This document shows, piece after piece, positions 1 to 7,642 of a stretch of DNA of 64,000 nucleotides (positions are counted from its first letter, which is position 1; the number at the start of each line of letters is the position of its first letter). The translations under genes and the position numbers were made by a program. The notes below the pieces were generated by a model that searched no databases, was not told where the DNA came from, and worked only from the letters and a program-made list of their open reading frames with translations. The stretch covers positions 1-64,000 of the forward strand of contig JAMPEY010000017.1 of NCBI GenBank assembly GCA_023664665.1, given 5' to 3'. This stretch comes from Lachnoclostridium sp. Its GTDB lineage: Bacteria > Bacillota > Clostridia > Lachnospirales > Lachnospiraceae.

Positions 1-42
1 AAATCTTTTTTTCGGGCTGCAATTGATAAATACTGTTTTCAT
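1..42 (-). CDS. Flavodoxin-fold / FMN reductase-like protein, N-terminal fragment
   Basis: Only the first 14 codons are in the window, starting MKTVFINCSPKK and running off the left edge. A beta strand followed by an N-C-S-P phosphate-binding turn is typical of NADPH-dependent FMN reductases and iron-sulfur flavoproteins of the flavodoxin fold. A GGAGG lies 8 bases before the ATG. The ATG overlaps the TGA of the upstream gene (ATGA), so the two are probably translationally coupled and belong to the same TetR-headed operon. The fold call rests on a very short stretch and on the similar neighbour. Confidence 0.6.
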   Translation of the reverse strand, partial: MKTVFINCSPKKRF

Positions 43-527
43 ACGAAATCCTCCAATTCGGAAAAATCATTCAGAAAAATCACTTCGGACTTTTCAAATC
101 CGTTATTTATGGCATTTTTTTCCGCCATATAGGTAAATGTTTCCTTTTCCTGTTGTGTAACATCACCATACACAATTACTTTGAACAAATTGTGCTTTCC
201 GTAGCGCAGGGTATGATGCATCTGTTTTCCGCGATAGGTACTGAGCGGCGTTGAAATACCGATGCTTCTGTCAAGGACATTTTTCACCGCGGGACTGTAT
301 GTACCGTATAGATTTTCCGTAATGATGACAAACTCGTCCGCCTGTCCAACCACGCGGGCAGTCTGCTTCAAACGGTCTTTCATAAAACATTCCGCCGGAT
401 GCTTGGTCCAGCAACCAAAACAGCCCTGACAGGGCGCATATTTTCCATCCGCATAAATGACTTCATCATATTTTCCGCTGAGTATCTCATGATATTGCGG
501 TGCCAAATCGTGTAAAATTACTTTCAT
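39..527 (-). CDS. Flavodoxin-like / NAD(P)H-dependent FMN reductase-family protein
   Basis: A 162-residue protein starting MKVILHDLAP. The start is chosen because AGGAGG sits 7 bases upstream (531-540) and because the ATG overlaps the stop of the TetR gene (ATGA). The segment Y-A-P-C-Q-G-C-F-G-C-W (about residues 34-44) is the cysteine-rich loop found in many flavodoxin-fold NADPH:FMN reductases and iron-sulfur flavoproteins. The later S-P-A-V-K-N-V-L-D-R (about 78-87) matches the helix after the second flavin-binding loop. It probably binds FMN in the cytoplasm and acts as a small redox enzyme; substrate unknown. It is the second of at least three genes in the operon, followed by another flavoprotein start at 42. 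Confidence 0.75.
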   Translation of the reverse strand: MKVILHDLAPQYHEILSGKYDEVIYADGKYAPCQGCFGCWTKHPAECFMKDRLKQTARVVGQADEFVIITENLYGTYSPAVKNVLDRSIGISTPLSTYRGKQMHHTLRYGKHNLFKVIVYGDVTQQEKETFTYMAEKNAINNGFEKSEVIFLNDFSELEDFV

Positions 528-1096
528 GTTATTTCCTCCTGCGCTGTCCATACCGCGCCTTTATACGCCCGCTCCAACTGTGCGGCCACAAGCTCTTCGT
601 CATACTCTAAGGAATTATTGGCGATGATGCTGGCATATCCATGAACAAACATCGCGAGCGTGACAAAGACTTCCTTTGTCTGTTCTAAACTCATTCCCAT
701 GGCTTTTTGCATTGCAGAAAGAACAGGCTTAAGCCCCTCTGAATTTATCATTTCAAGCAGATTGTTTGCCACGGCATAGCCCGATTGAAAAAGAAAGCGG
801 AACAAATTAGGCTCTTCCACCGCAAAGCGGATATAGTTTATTCCGATTCCAAGCATGACACCTTCCTGTGTTTTTGAAAAATTCATCAGATATTCCGTAT
901 GATAACCATCCGCTTTTTCGTAAGCGGCTCTTTTCAATTCCTCAATCGTTGCAAAATGGTACATGACAGGCTGTGTGGAACATCCCAGCTTTTTTGAAAC
1001 GGTCCTTGCGTTGATATTTTCCGCACCGTCGGCTTGCGCAACCTCAAAAGCTGCATCTATGACCATCTCTTTTGTGATTTTCGCTTTTGGCGGCAT
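524..1096 (-). CDS. TetR/AcrR-family transcriptional regulator
   Basis: A 190-residue protein. Residues about 10-55 form the TetR winged HTH: an A-A-F-E-V-A-Q-A-D-G-A helix, then R-T-V-S-K-K-L-G-C-S-T-Q-P-V-M-Y-H-F, the family signature ending in Y-x-H-F. The rest is a helical ligand-binding and dimerisation domain. It heads the minus-strand operon and overlaps the flavoprotein start by 4 bases (ATGA), so it very likely controls its own operon. A good promoter and a perfect 12-bp palindrome lie directly upstream. The inducer is not evident; pairing with flavodoxin-like reductases suggests a redox or xenobiotic signal, which is inference. Confidence 0.9.
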   Translation of the reverse strand: MPPKAKITKEMVIDAAFEVAQADGAENINARTVSKKLGCSTQPVMYHFATIEELKRAAYEKADGYHTEYLMNFSKTQEGVMLGIGINYIRFAVEEPNLFRFLFQSGYAVANNLLEMINSEGLKPVLSAMQKAMGMSLEQTKEVFVTLAMFVHGYASIIANNSLEYDEELVAAQLERAYKGAVWTAQEEIT

Positions 1097-1123
1097 ATTT
1101 GTTTCCTTTCAATAAATAATCAG

Positions 1124-1166
1124 TGTTATATAACAATAATTATACTTAATATATCTGATTTGTCAA
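1124..1166 (-). promoter_or_regulatory. Promoter and probable operator of the TetR operon
   Basis: On the minus strand a -35 TTGACA (1161-1166) and -10 TATAAT (1139-1144) are separated by 16 bases. Just downstream of the -10 lies the perfect palindrome TGTTATATAACA (1124-1135), with partly symmetric flanks. Its position over the transcription start region suits a TetR-type autorepressor site. Confidence 0.7.
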
Positions 1167-1214
1167 TCCCTTAGGCTGAATTTATAAATTATATTTTTTC
1201 GAAGAATTTTACAT

Positions 1215-1272
1215 AAAAAACCAACCTCCCAAAGCCGGATTAAAAATCTGACTTTTGGGAGGTCGGTTTTTG
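1215..1272 (-). terminator. Rho-independent terminator, bidirectional in shape
   Basis: A long stem pairs the segment starting AAAACCAACCTCCCAAAG (about 1217-1234) with its near complement (about 1252-1271). A-rich and T-rich flanks allow termination in either direction. It ends the grcA transcript on the minus strand and insulates the TetR operon. Confidence 0.8.
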
Positions 1273-1287
1273 GAAAATCTCTTCACA

Positions 1288-1533
1288 TTATACAGCTTCA
1301 TGGAAGGTTCTGCTGATAACATCCGCCTGCTGTTCGGGTGTCAGTTTAATAAAGTTTACGGCATAACCGCTTACCCGGATGGTCAGCTGGGGATAATTTT
1401 CGGGATGTTTCTGGGCATCTAAGAGAGTGTCCCTGTTTAATACATTGACATTCAAATGGTGTCCGCCCTTGGCTGCATAGCCGTCCAGAAGATTTACCAG
1501 ATTGTTTACCTGTTGTGTAGAAGTAGTGTTCAT
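1288..1533 (-). CDS. grcA: Autonomous glycyl radical cofactor-like protein
   Basis: An 81-residue protein resembling the C-terminal glycyl-radical domain of pyruvate formate-lyase. R-V-S-G-Y-A-V (residues 53-59) carries the radical glycine G56, preceded by N-V-N-V-L-N-R and H-P-E-N-Y-P and followed by [14 protein letters not shown]. Stand-alone proteins of this type (GrcA/YfiD) can replace an oxygen-cleaved PFL tail and restore activity. The start at 1533 is preferred because GGAGG then lies 8 bases upstream; an earlier in-frame ATG would include the GGAGG itself. It is monocistronic, with its own promoter and terminator. Activity needs an activating enzyme and a PFL encoded elsewhere. Confidence 0.88.
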   Translation of the reverse strand: MNTTSTQQVNNLVNLLDGYAAKGGHHLNVNVLNRDTLLDAQKHPENYPQLTIRVSGYAVNFIKLTPEQQADVISRTFHEAV

Positions 1534-1580
1534 AATCATATCCTCCATTTTATTTTGTAATTAATAACTTAGTTAAATAT

Positions 1581-1642
1581 AAAAACAGTAATCATTACTA
1601 TTTTTATATTATTAATATATCACAGCATATTCTTTTTGTCTA
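1581..1642 (-). promoter_or_regulatory. grcA promoter with a downstream dyad
   Basis: On the minus strand TAGACA (1637-1642) and TATATT (1614-1619) are spaced by 17 bases. Downstream, in the 5' untranslated region, is the perfect 13-bp palindrome AGTAATCATTACT (1587-1599), which extends through A5/T5 flanks to 25 bp (1581-1605) with one mismatched pair. This suggests a repressor site; the regulator is unknown. Confidence 0.55.
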
Positions 1643-1692
1643 TAGATTTATTCAAAATAATTGAAATATTTCTGCAAACCATCCAAGTCCTA

Positions 1693-1823
1693 TTGACAAA
1701 AAGAAATTGTGAGAGGTATACTTGATAAGAAGTTAGCGGCTACTAACGGAGTAAGCCGCATTTATGAATATCAAAGGTTAGTTATTGCTAATCTATAGAG
1801 AGGCGGCAAAGGAGGGATTTTCT
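1693..1823 (+). promoter_or_regulatory. Promoter and structured leader of the metal-binding protein gene
   Basis: TTGACA (1693-1698) and TATACT (1717-1722), spacer 18, precede a leader of about 95 bases. The leader contains a stem GCGGCTACT/AGT-A-AGCCGC (1736-1759). GTTAG at 1732-1736 could pair either with CTAAC (1742-1746) or with CTAAT further down, so alternative foldings are possible. It ends in AAAGGAGGG before the GTG start. Regulation through the leader is inference. Confidence 0.45.
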
Positions 1824-2081
1824 GTGGTCAGAATCACATTGGGCGTAGACGGAATGGCATGCGGCATGTGCGAGGCACATATCAATGATGCCGTGAGAAA
1901 TGCATTTCCGGTCAAAAAGGTAACAAGTTCGCATACGAAGAAGCAGACAGTCATTATTGCAAATCAGGATATTCCGGAGCAGGAGCTGAGGGATGTAGTG
2001 GCAAAAGCCGGCTATGATGTCGTATCGGCGGATACTGAGGTTTATGAGAAAAAAGGGCTTTTGTCCGCATTCAAAAAGTGA
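1824..2081 (+). CDS. Heavy-metal-associated (HMA) domain protein
   Basis: An 85-residue ferredoxin-like HMA protein. G-M-A-C-G-M-C (residues 10-16) supplies the two metal-binding cysteines C13 and C16, matching the GMxCxxC motif of copper chaperones and P-type ATPase metal domains. The GTG start is chosen because AAAGGAGGG lies 7 bases upstream; the in-frame ATG further up lacks a site. The C-terminal tail E-K-K-G-L-L-S-A-F-K-K is an extension beyond the usual 65-70-residue domain. It probably binds or shuttles a soft metal ion in the cytoplasm. No metal ATPase is adjacent, so the partner is unknown. Confidence 0.8.
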   Translation: MVRITLGVDGMACGMCEAHINDAVRNAFPVKKVTSSHTKKQTVIIANQDIPEQELRDVVAKAGYDVVSADTEVYEKKGLLSAFKK

Positions 2082-2119
2082 TGCGGGACATAATGATAGC
2101 GCTATGCGGGGGTATAACC

Positions 2120-2926
2120 ATGAAATTTTATGAATTCGGAGATAAGCAGAATCCGATAATTCTTTTACTGCCGGGAACCTGTTGCCATTGGAAGACAAAC
2201 TTTGGGACAGTGATTCCGCTTTTGGAACAGAACTTCCATATCATCTGTGTATCCTATGACGGCTTTGATGAAACCGAAGACACCATATTTCCCGATATGC
2301 TGGCGGAAACGGAAAAAATAGAAAGATATGTCAGGGAAAATTGCGGCGGTAAAGTACACGCCACCTATGGTTGTTCTCTGGGCGGCAGCTTTGTGGGTCT
2401 TCTGGTGCAGCGGGGAAATATACATATCAATCATGCCATTCTCGGCAGCTCTGATTTGGATCAGGAAACCGGGTGGTTCGCGAAATTTAAAAGCCGGCTG
2501 ATTGCCGGAATCCTTTCGGGAATGTTCAAAAAGGGCAGGGTGCCGGGATTTATGTGGCGAAAACTGGAAAAGATGCCCATGGACGAGAGACTGTATTATG
2601 AAAAAATGCTGGGCCTGTTTGGCGTGGGAAGCACCCGGATGTCTTTTGTAAAGAAGGAAAGTATCAGAAACCAATTTTATTCGGATCTGGTCACGCCGAT
2701 TGGGATCGAAATTGACCGACCCGGTACAAAAATGCATATCTTCTATGCCGTAAAAATGGGCGGGGAATATCTGGAACGGTATCATGCACACTTTAAAAAT
2801 CCGGATATCCGCCGCCATGAAATGCAGCATGAGGAACTGTTGGTTTGTTATCCGCAGCAGTGGGCGGAGGAAGTCAAAAATTGTTGTGGACTGAGAGGAA
2901 AGAGGGATAGTCATGAAGTTTTTTGA
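2120..2926 (+). CDS. Alpha/beta hydrolase-fold protein (first of two paralogs)
   Basis: A 268-residue protein starting MKFYEFGDKQ. It shows the alpha/beta hydrolase pattern: L-L-L-P-G-T (oxyanion-loop region), S-Y-D-G-F after strand 4, and the nucleophile elbow G-C-S-L-G-G with S86. The C-terminal part is rich in H and E (around H-E-M-Q-H-E), where the catalytic His would be expected. Start 2120 is preferred over upstream ATGs because a G-rich site precedes it and because it aligns with the start of the following paralog. That paralog begins inside its 3' end (14-base overlap). Substrate unknown. Confidence 0.7.
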   Translation: MKFYEFGDKQNPIILLLPGTCCHWKTNFGTVIPLLEQNFHIICVSYDGFDETEDTIFPDMLAETEKIERYVRENCGGKVHATYGCSLGGSFVGLLVQRGNIHINHAILGSSDLDQETGWFAKFKSRLIAGILSGMFKKGRVPGFMWRKLEKMPMDERLYYEKMLGLFGVGSTRMSFVKKESIRNQFYSDLVTPIGIEIDRPGTKMHIFYAVKMGGEYLERYHAHFKNPDIRRHEMQHEELLVCYPQQWAEEVKNCCGLRGKRDSHEVF

Positions 2927-3707
2927 ATTCGGAACAGAGAATGAGAAGCTCATGGTAATGCTGCACGGCGGCGGAGTGAGCTATCTTGGGGCGCTTCCCA
3001 TAGCGGAATATATGGCGAAAGAATTCCATGTGGTGTTGGTGGCATATGATGGCTTTAATCCGTCAGAGCCGGAGAAGGAATTTACATCCGTTATGGACGA
3101 AGCGGAGCAGATTGCGGGGTATCTCCTGAAAAATTATGACGGAAAGATAGATGTGCTTTACGGGATATCATATGGCTGCCGTGTCCTCATGGAAGTGCTG
3201 CGGGATAAGCGGCTGACAATAACCACAACGATTGCGGACGGGTTTTCCACGCGCGATTATCCCGACATAAAAAGCGAATGGGGTAAGGACCTGTACTGCT
3301 TTTTCTTTACGGGGTTTTTCTTTGTTGTTATGGGACGCGCGGGAAAACTGCGCAAAAGGTTCCTTGCCAAGATTACCGGAAGGACTTATGAGGAAGCCGA
3401 ACGAATCGTATATACCAAGGCTACATGGAATAGCTGGCGCAATCAGGATCGCTGTCTCATCGGACGGAAAACGGATTTCGAGGCATTTAAAAATACGGAC
3501 ATGCATATATGGTATGGCATTAACAACACGGTGGAGCGCAGGCTTGCGCGTAGTATACAACAGTGGCAGGATGCGGGATATGCGTTTTCCCTGACAATTT
3601 TCAAAGATGTGGGGCATGGCGGACTTGCGGGCGAACATACAGAGCGTTTTCTCAAAGAAGTGATGAAAGCGCATTTACATTCGTTGGAAAAAGTTGATAA
3701 CAACTGA
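2913..3707 (+). CDS. Alpha/beta hydrolase-fold protein (second paralog)
   Basis: A 264-residue protein starting MKFFEFGTEN, clearly related to the preceding gene: same M-K-F-x-E-F-G start, same x-Y-D-G-F segment, and the nucleophile elbow Y-G-I-S-Y-G with S86 at the same residue number. D-V-G-H-G-G-L near residue 240 provides the likely catalytic His. The start overlaps the upstream gene by 14 bases, with AGGAAAGAGGG upstream. A hydrophobic stretch around residues 128-140 (C-F-F-F-T-G-F-F-F-V-V-M) may be a buried lid or a membrane-association patch. The tandem pair suggests duplication; substrate unknown. Confidence 0.72.
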   Translation: MKFFEFGTENEKLMVMLHGGGVSYLGALPIAEYMAKEFHVVLVAYDGFNPSEPEKEFTSVMDEAEQIAGYLLKNYDGKIDVLYGISYGCRVLMEVLRDKRLTITTTIADGFSTRDYPDIKSEWGKDLYCFFFTGFFFVVMGRAGKLRKRFLAKITGRTYEEAERIVYTKATWNSWRNQDRCLIGRKTDFEAFKNTDMHIWYGINNTVERRLARSIQQWQDAGYAFSLTIFKDVGHGGLAGEHTERFLKEVMKAHLHSLEKVDNN

Positions 3708-3764
3708 TTCGGGTAAGTTGTTCCCTGACAGAGTGATGACAGGGATTATGAAGAGGAAAGGAAC

Positions 3765-4469
3765 ATGATGATGGTGGAGAAAAAAGAGATGATACAAGGC
3801 AAAAAAATGATGGCAGCGCTATTCTGCGGGATGCTCGGCTGTGTCTTTATGGGCAGCGGAGACTGGCTGATGATGTATGGAGATGTTACCAGTCATGGCA
3901 ATGTATATTGGCTGACGGAGGGTGTGGCGCAAATATCCCCGGAGAGGAACCTTTTATCTATGCTTGTGGCGTTTCCGGCAGTGATTTTATACGGTATCGG
4001 GCTGTTTGCAGTGGAGAAGTTTATCAAGCCGGATAGACCAAAGAGGATTTATCATTATCTGACAGCCTTGGGAATGCTGCCCTGGCTCTGCATTCATCTG
4101 TATGTGGTGATGATTCTGTATACTTTTGCCATGATGAGCCGTAACGGTTATGAAGCTGCCATACCTATGGCGGAGGCGATGCGTGCCCAGTTTCTGCCGG
4201 TACTTTTTATCGGGGAGGCGCTCATGGTATTGCCGTTTTTGTATTGGTTTTATTTGCAGATTTCAGCAAAAACGGTATTTCCCAAGGGGATGGCGTTTAC
4301 CAATGTGCTTATAATCTATGGCGTTTTACAGGTGGTAAAGTCTGTCCTGCCGGATTCCCCGTTCCGCATCGGATTTGCCAATGGGTTGATGAGCGAGAGC
4401 ATGATTCTTTGGTTCGGAATTATGCTGGTGTGGGTGGTTTTTAGTAAAAACAGGGATATGAGCAAATAA
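3765..4469 (+). CDS. Polytopic membrane protein of unknown function
   Basis: A 234-residue protein. The hydrophobic pattern suggests about six membrane segments: residues about 15-35, 65-85, 97-120, 140-165, 175-195 and 210-228. Short charged loops separate them and both ends are basic. AGGAAAGGAAC precedes the ATG run. There are no catalytic motifs I recognise. It lies 57 bases after the hydrolase pair and before a separate promoter at 4509, so it may be the last gene of the hydrolase transcript. No function is assigned. Confidence 0.65.
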   Translation: MMMVEKKEMIQGKKMMAALFCGMLGCVFMGSGDWLMMYGDVTSHGNVYWLTEGVAQISPERNLLSMLVAFPAVILYGIGLFAVEKFIKPDRPKRIYHYLTALGMLPWLCIHLYVVMILYTFAMMSRNGYEAAIPMAEAMRAQFLPVLFIGEALMVLPFLYWFYLQISAKTVFPKGMAFTNVLIIYGVLQVVKSVLPDSPFRIGFANGLMSESMILWFGIMLVWVVFSKNRDMSK

Positions 4470-4508
4470 GTGGTATTCCATACAACATGAATTATTTTAT
4501 CAAAACGC

Positions 4509-4545
4509 TTGACAACTGTTATGTGCTGTTATATACTGTTTATTA
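4509..4545 (+). promoter_or_regulatory. ABC-operon promoter overlapped by three 10-bp repeats
   Basis: TTGACA (4509-4514) and TATACT (4532-4537) are spaced by exactly 17 bases. Three direct repeats of one helical turn, CTGTTATGTG, CTGTTATATA and CTGTTTATTA (4516-4545), cover the spacer, the -10 and the start region. Repeats phased at 10 bp on one DNA face suggest a cooperatively bound regulator. No regulator gene is adjacent. Confidence 0.65.
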
Positions 4546-4591
4546 ACAGCAGGACAGAGTTCTCCTGCGAACTTTATATAGGAGGATTGGT

Positions 4592-5440
4592 ATGATATTC
4601 AAAGCTGCCATGTCACAAACTGCGTTTATGCTGAAAAAAAGAGAATCCCTCTGCGTATTTTATGTGCTGTTTTTTATGGTTTTGCATAATTTTATCGGCA
4701 ATGTGCTGTATTTTCAAGGTCTGGACATTTTGGTGATGAAGCAGCCGATGCAGCTGCTCCTGTTAAGCCACCTCCGCACCAATCTGAATTCCTCAAACAC
4801 ACTGATGCTGATACAGCTGTATCCGATTTTGGTAGTGATTCCGGCGGGCTTTTCCCTTGCGAGGGAATATCAGCGCGGCACAAGGGTATTTCTGGTTTCC
4901 CGATTAGGGAATTCTGTTTATCAAATAAGCAAATATCTGGCGGTATTTTTCACAACAATGATTATTTTTACGGTGCCTTTCTTACTGGAGATTCTTTTAA
5001 ACTGTGTGTCATTTCCCCTGTCTGCCATGGGAGATTTATTATATAGCTCAAGATCGACGGAAAGCGCATACATAGAGGGTATAAACCATTACTTTATGAA
5101 AGAGGCATATCTGTATTCGCCTTACCTGTATGCCGTGCTCGGAACGCTTTTCTGGGGGGCGGGAGCGGGACTGCTCAGCGTCTTCACTGCGGCTCTATCT
5201 TCCCTGATACGGGTGAAATATAATGTTTTTCTTTTCCTGCCTGTCTTTGCTCTTTTAAATCTGCCGCTCCTATTAGGGCACGGCATCCCAAGGGGCATGC
5301 CCAGCATCAAATGGTATGATTATATGCTGCTTTTTAACGATGAGGTAAAAAGCATGGGTTTCTTGACAAATGTCATAATTGTGCTGGTCCTGTTTGCGGC
5401 GGGAACGGTCTGGATTAACAGAAGAAAGGATTGTTTGTAA
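4592..5440 (+). CDS. ABC-2-type transporter permease subunit (first)
   Basis: A 282-residue integral membrane protein with about six hydrophobic segments (about residues 20-40, 70-85, 110-135, 180-205, 215-230 and 255-275). A-R-E-Y-Q-R-G-T-R between the second and third segments resembles the cytoplasmic coupling region of ABC-2 permeases. AGGAGGATTGGT precedes the ATG. It is followed, with a one-base stop/start overlap (TAATG), by a second membrane subunit and then by an ATPase. Export or a membrane-maintenance role is inferred; substrate unknown. Confidence 0.72.
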   Translation: MIFKAAMSQTAFMLKKRESLCVFYVLFFMVLHNFIGNVLYFQGLDILVMKQPMQLLLLSHLRTNLNSSNTLMLIQLYPILVVIPAGFSLAREYQRGTRVFLVSRLGNSVYQISKYLAVFFTTMIIFTVPFLLEILLNCVSFPLSAMGDLLYSSRSTESAYIEGINHYFMKEAYLYSPYLYAVLGTLFWGAGAGLLSVFTAALSSLIRVKYNVFLFLPVFALLNLPLLLGHGIPRGMPSIKWYDYMLLFNDEVKSMGFLTNVIIVLVLFAAGTVWINRRKDCL

Positions 5441-6267
5441 TGAAGTACAGGTATCGGTTATTATTTTGGATAGCAGCAGTGGGCGGAGTGTATCTTTCTT
5501 TGATGTACATAAATCCCTATTTTGGGACAATCACGCTTTCGGAAGCTGTTTTACAGCTGAGCGGCTCGAGGGGCGGTTTTGTGCAGGGATTTTCCTATAC
5601 CGCGCTTATCTCTTTTACAATGCGCCTGTTCCCGGCATTTGTTGTTGAGGCATACGCGGGAATTATGTTATACCAGCATTTCTGCACGGCAAGCGTTTAT
5701 GTTTTTTCGCGCTATCCCCGCCGCGTGAAATGGTATCTGGGGGAAGCCTGCCGTCTTGTCGGGGCGGTATGCATCTTTCATCTGCTTTTACTGGCAGTGG
5801 CATTGTTTACAGCCGCTGTCCGGTATGAGTTACAGATAGACAGCGCAGGGGCAATGGTGCTGGCGTATCATTTTGCAATCCATTCCCTGTGGACATATGC
5901 CATGACACTGTCAGTCAACCTGCTTGCGGTATATTTCGGGAGCAGTACCGCATATGCGCTGGTGGTTTCCGTACAGATGGTCTGTATCGCGCTGTTAAAC
6001 CTCATGGATTTTTTGGTGAAGCATTCCGGCGGCGGGCTGGCTTATGAGGATGCCGTCATATGGAACCCCATGGCCCATCTGGTGCTGGGCTGGCATGACC
6101 GCCATGTGGCAAATATCAACCCGGCAGAGGCGCCCTATGATATATGGATGGATTTGAACGGTTCCCTGATAATGTTTTTCCTGCTGGGAGCGGCACTCAC
6201 ATTGGCAGGGGCATTTATCATAAAAAAGCATGACATATTGGTTTCGGATTTGGAAACGGAGGTATAG
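5440..6267 (+). CDS. ABC transporter membrane subunit (second)
   Basis: A 275-residue membrane protein with about six hydrophobic segments and weak overall similarity in layout to the preceding permease. The ATG shares its A with the previous TAA. The segment R-Y-P-R-R-V-K-W-Y (around residue 88) sits where the coupling helix would be expected. Together with the 4592 permease and the 6273 ATPase it would form a heterodimeric ABC-2-type transporter. Such systems in Clostridia often export peptides or protect against antimicrobial peptides; that role is inference. Confidence 0.7.
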   Translation: MKYRYRLLFWIAAVGGVYLSLMYINPYFGTITLSEAVLQLSGSRGGFVQGFSYTALISFTMRLFPAFVVEAYAGIMLYQHFCTASVYVFSRYPRRVKWYLGEACRLVGAVCIFHLLLLAVALFTAAVRYELQIDSAGAMVLAYHFAIHSLWTYAMTLSVNLLAVYFGSSTAYALVVSVQMVCIALLNLMDFLVKHSGGGLAYEDAVIWNPMAHLVLGWHDRHVANINPAEAPYDIWMDLNGSLIMFFLLGAALTLAGAFIIKKHDILVSDLETEV

Positions 6268-6272
6268 CGTAA

Positions 6273-6917
6273 ATGGAATTGGTCGCAAGCAGCATAAATA
6301 AGAAAATACGGAAAAAGGTGATACTTTCCGATGTAAGCCTCGACTTAAAAAGCGGGAATGTATATGGGTTTGTCGGCAGGAACGGTTCGGGAAAAACCAT
6401 GCTGTTCCGTGCCTTGTCGGGACTCATGGGAATCGATTCCGGCAGCATCGTATGGGGAGGGAAAACACTGCATAAGGATTTTTCCGTACTGCCGAGTCTG
6501 GGGATTGTCATAGAAAATGCGGGCCTGTATCCTGACCTTACAGGAGTGCAGAATCTCACATATCTTGCCGGCCTGACAGGGAAAACAGGGAAGGAAGAGA
6601 TTGTCGAGGCAATTACCCGCGTGGGCTTGGACCCGCAGGACAAAAGGGTATACGGGAAATATTCGCTGGGAATGAAGCAGCGCCTTGCCATCGCTCAGGC
6701 AATTATGGAAAAACCGGATGTCATTATGCTGGATGAACCGACCAATGCCCTGGATGAAACGGGTGTAGAGGAAATCCGGAGGGTTATTTTAGAGGAAAAA
6801 GAAAGAGGCGCCCTGATTCTGGTGGCAAGCCACAATAAAGAGGATATCCAGATTCTGGCGGATGAATGGTACAGGGTGGAAAACGGTCAGGTAAGAAAGC
6901 AGGAGGCGGGCTTATGA
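6273..6917 (+). CDS. ABC transporter ATP-binding protein
   Basis: A 214-residue ATPase with all key motifs: Walker A G-R-N-G-S-G-K-T (35-42), an S-L-G-M-K-Q-R signature (131-137, in place of LSGGQ), Walker B V-I-M-L-D-E-P (150-156) and the switch histidine in A-S-H-N. The S-L-G-M-K-Q-R variant is common in ATPases that pair with ABC-2 permeases of the bacitracin/lantibiotic type. GGAGG lies about 10 bases upstream. It energises the two membrane subunits encoded just before it. Its 3' end overlaps the next gene (ATGA). Confidence 0.92.
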   Translation: MELVASSINKKIRKKVILSDVSLDLKSGNVYGFVGRNGSGKTMLFRALSGLMGIDSGSIVWGGKTLHKDFSVLPSLGIVIENAGLYPDLTGVQNLTYLAGLTGKTGKEEIVEAITRVGLDPQDKRVYGKYSLGMKQRLAIAQAIMEKPDVIMLDEPTNALDETGVEEIRRVILEEKERGALILVASHNKEDIQILADEWYRVENGQVRKQEAGL

Positions 6918-7642
6918 GGCGGAAGCTGTTATGGTTCTTCACCGCAGGGGTATTTATGGCGGCAATGGTGTTTGGCATGGTGAAAAAACAGACCTATAAG
7001 AATCTGGTGGCACAGGAAAATTATCTGGAGCAGCTTTATGTTGCCGAATTATCGGAAGACCTTACAGAGCGTGCCTGTGCTGCCATGTCCCGGAGCCTGC
7101 CCGATGCAGCCATTATTTTAAGGGTGGAAGCGGCTGGGGAAATCGAGCATTTGTACCGCGGGGACAGGCAGAAGGTAGTGATAAAGGAGGTATATGCAGG
7201 CAGTGGATTGGAAAAGGGGAAAGAAATGTATATTGTTTCCGACCATTGGCACTTATCTTTAAAGCCGACTAATGAATCTGATGGATACGATAGATGGGTT
7301 GATAGCATCCAAAGGGGATTTGTAAACATCATGGAGGTCGGGACGGAATATCTGGTGTTTGGGGAAGCGGTAACTGAGGACAGGAGAACGGGCGAACCGG
7401 CAGTTAAGCTGTATGATGATTTTTTTATTGCTCCCGTGTTTTCCTATGAGGAGCATGCGAATGTGATAGTCCCCATATCGGAGGATGATGCCGGTATCTA
7501 TGGTACCGCTGTTCCGTATAAGGATGTGAAGGATAATGAGTTTTTTGCCACATCAGAGGAAGCGATGCGGATGATGGAAGGGCTGAAAAGCCGGATGTTA
7601 GCTTTATATCCCGGAGAAATCATGCCCTCTTATTCACCGTAG
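6914..7642 (+). CDS. Membrane-anchored extracytoplasmic protein of the ABC operon
   Basis: A 242-residue protein with an N-terminal signal-anchor (K-L-L-W-F-F-T-A-G-V-F-M-A-A-M-V-F-G-M-V, about residues 4-23) and a hydrophilic C-terminal domain, probably outside the membrane. The start codon overlaps the ATPase stop (ATGA) and AGGAGG precedes it. I do not recognise the outer domain. Strands such as L-Y-R-G-D-R-Q-K-V-V-I-K-E-V-Y-A and G-T-E-Y-L-V-F-G resemble an OB- or TIMP-like beta barrel, but this is weak. Coupling to the transporter suggests substrate capture or immunity. A coding-looking frame continues past its stop (see 7597-7788). Confidence 0.6.
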   Translation: MRRKLLWFFTAGVFMAAMVFGMVKKQTYKNLVAQENYLEQLYVAELSEDLTERACAAMSRSLPDAAIILRVEAAGEIEHLYRGDRQKVVIKEVYAGSGLEKGKEMYIVSDHWHLSLKPTNESDGYDRWVDSIQRGFVNIMEVGTEYLVFGEAVTEDRRTGEPAVKLYDDFFIAPVFSYEEHANVIVPISEDDAGIYGTAVPYKDVKDNEFFATSEEAMRMMEGLKSRMLALYPGEIMPSYSP

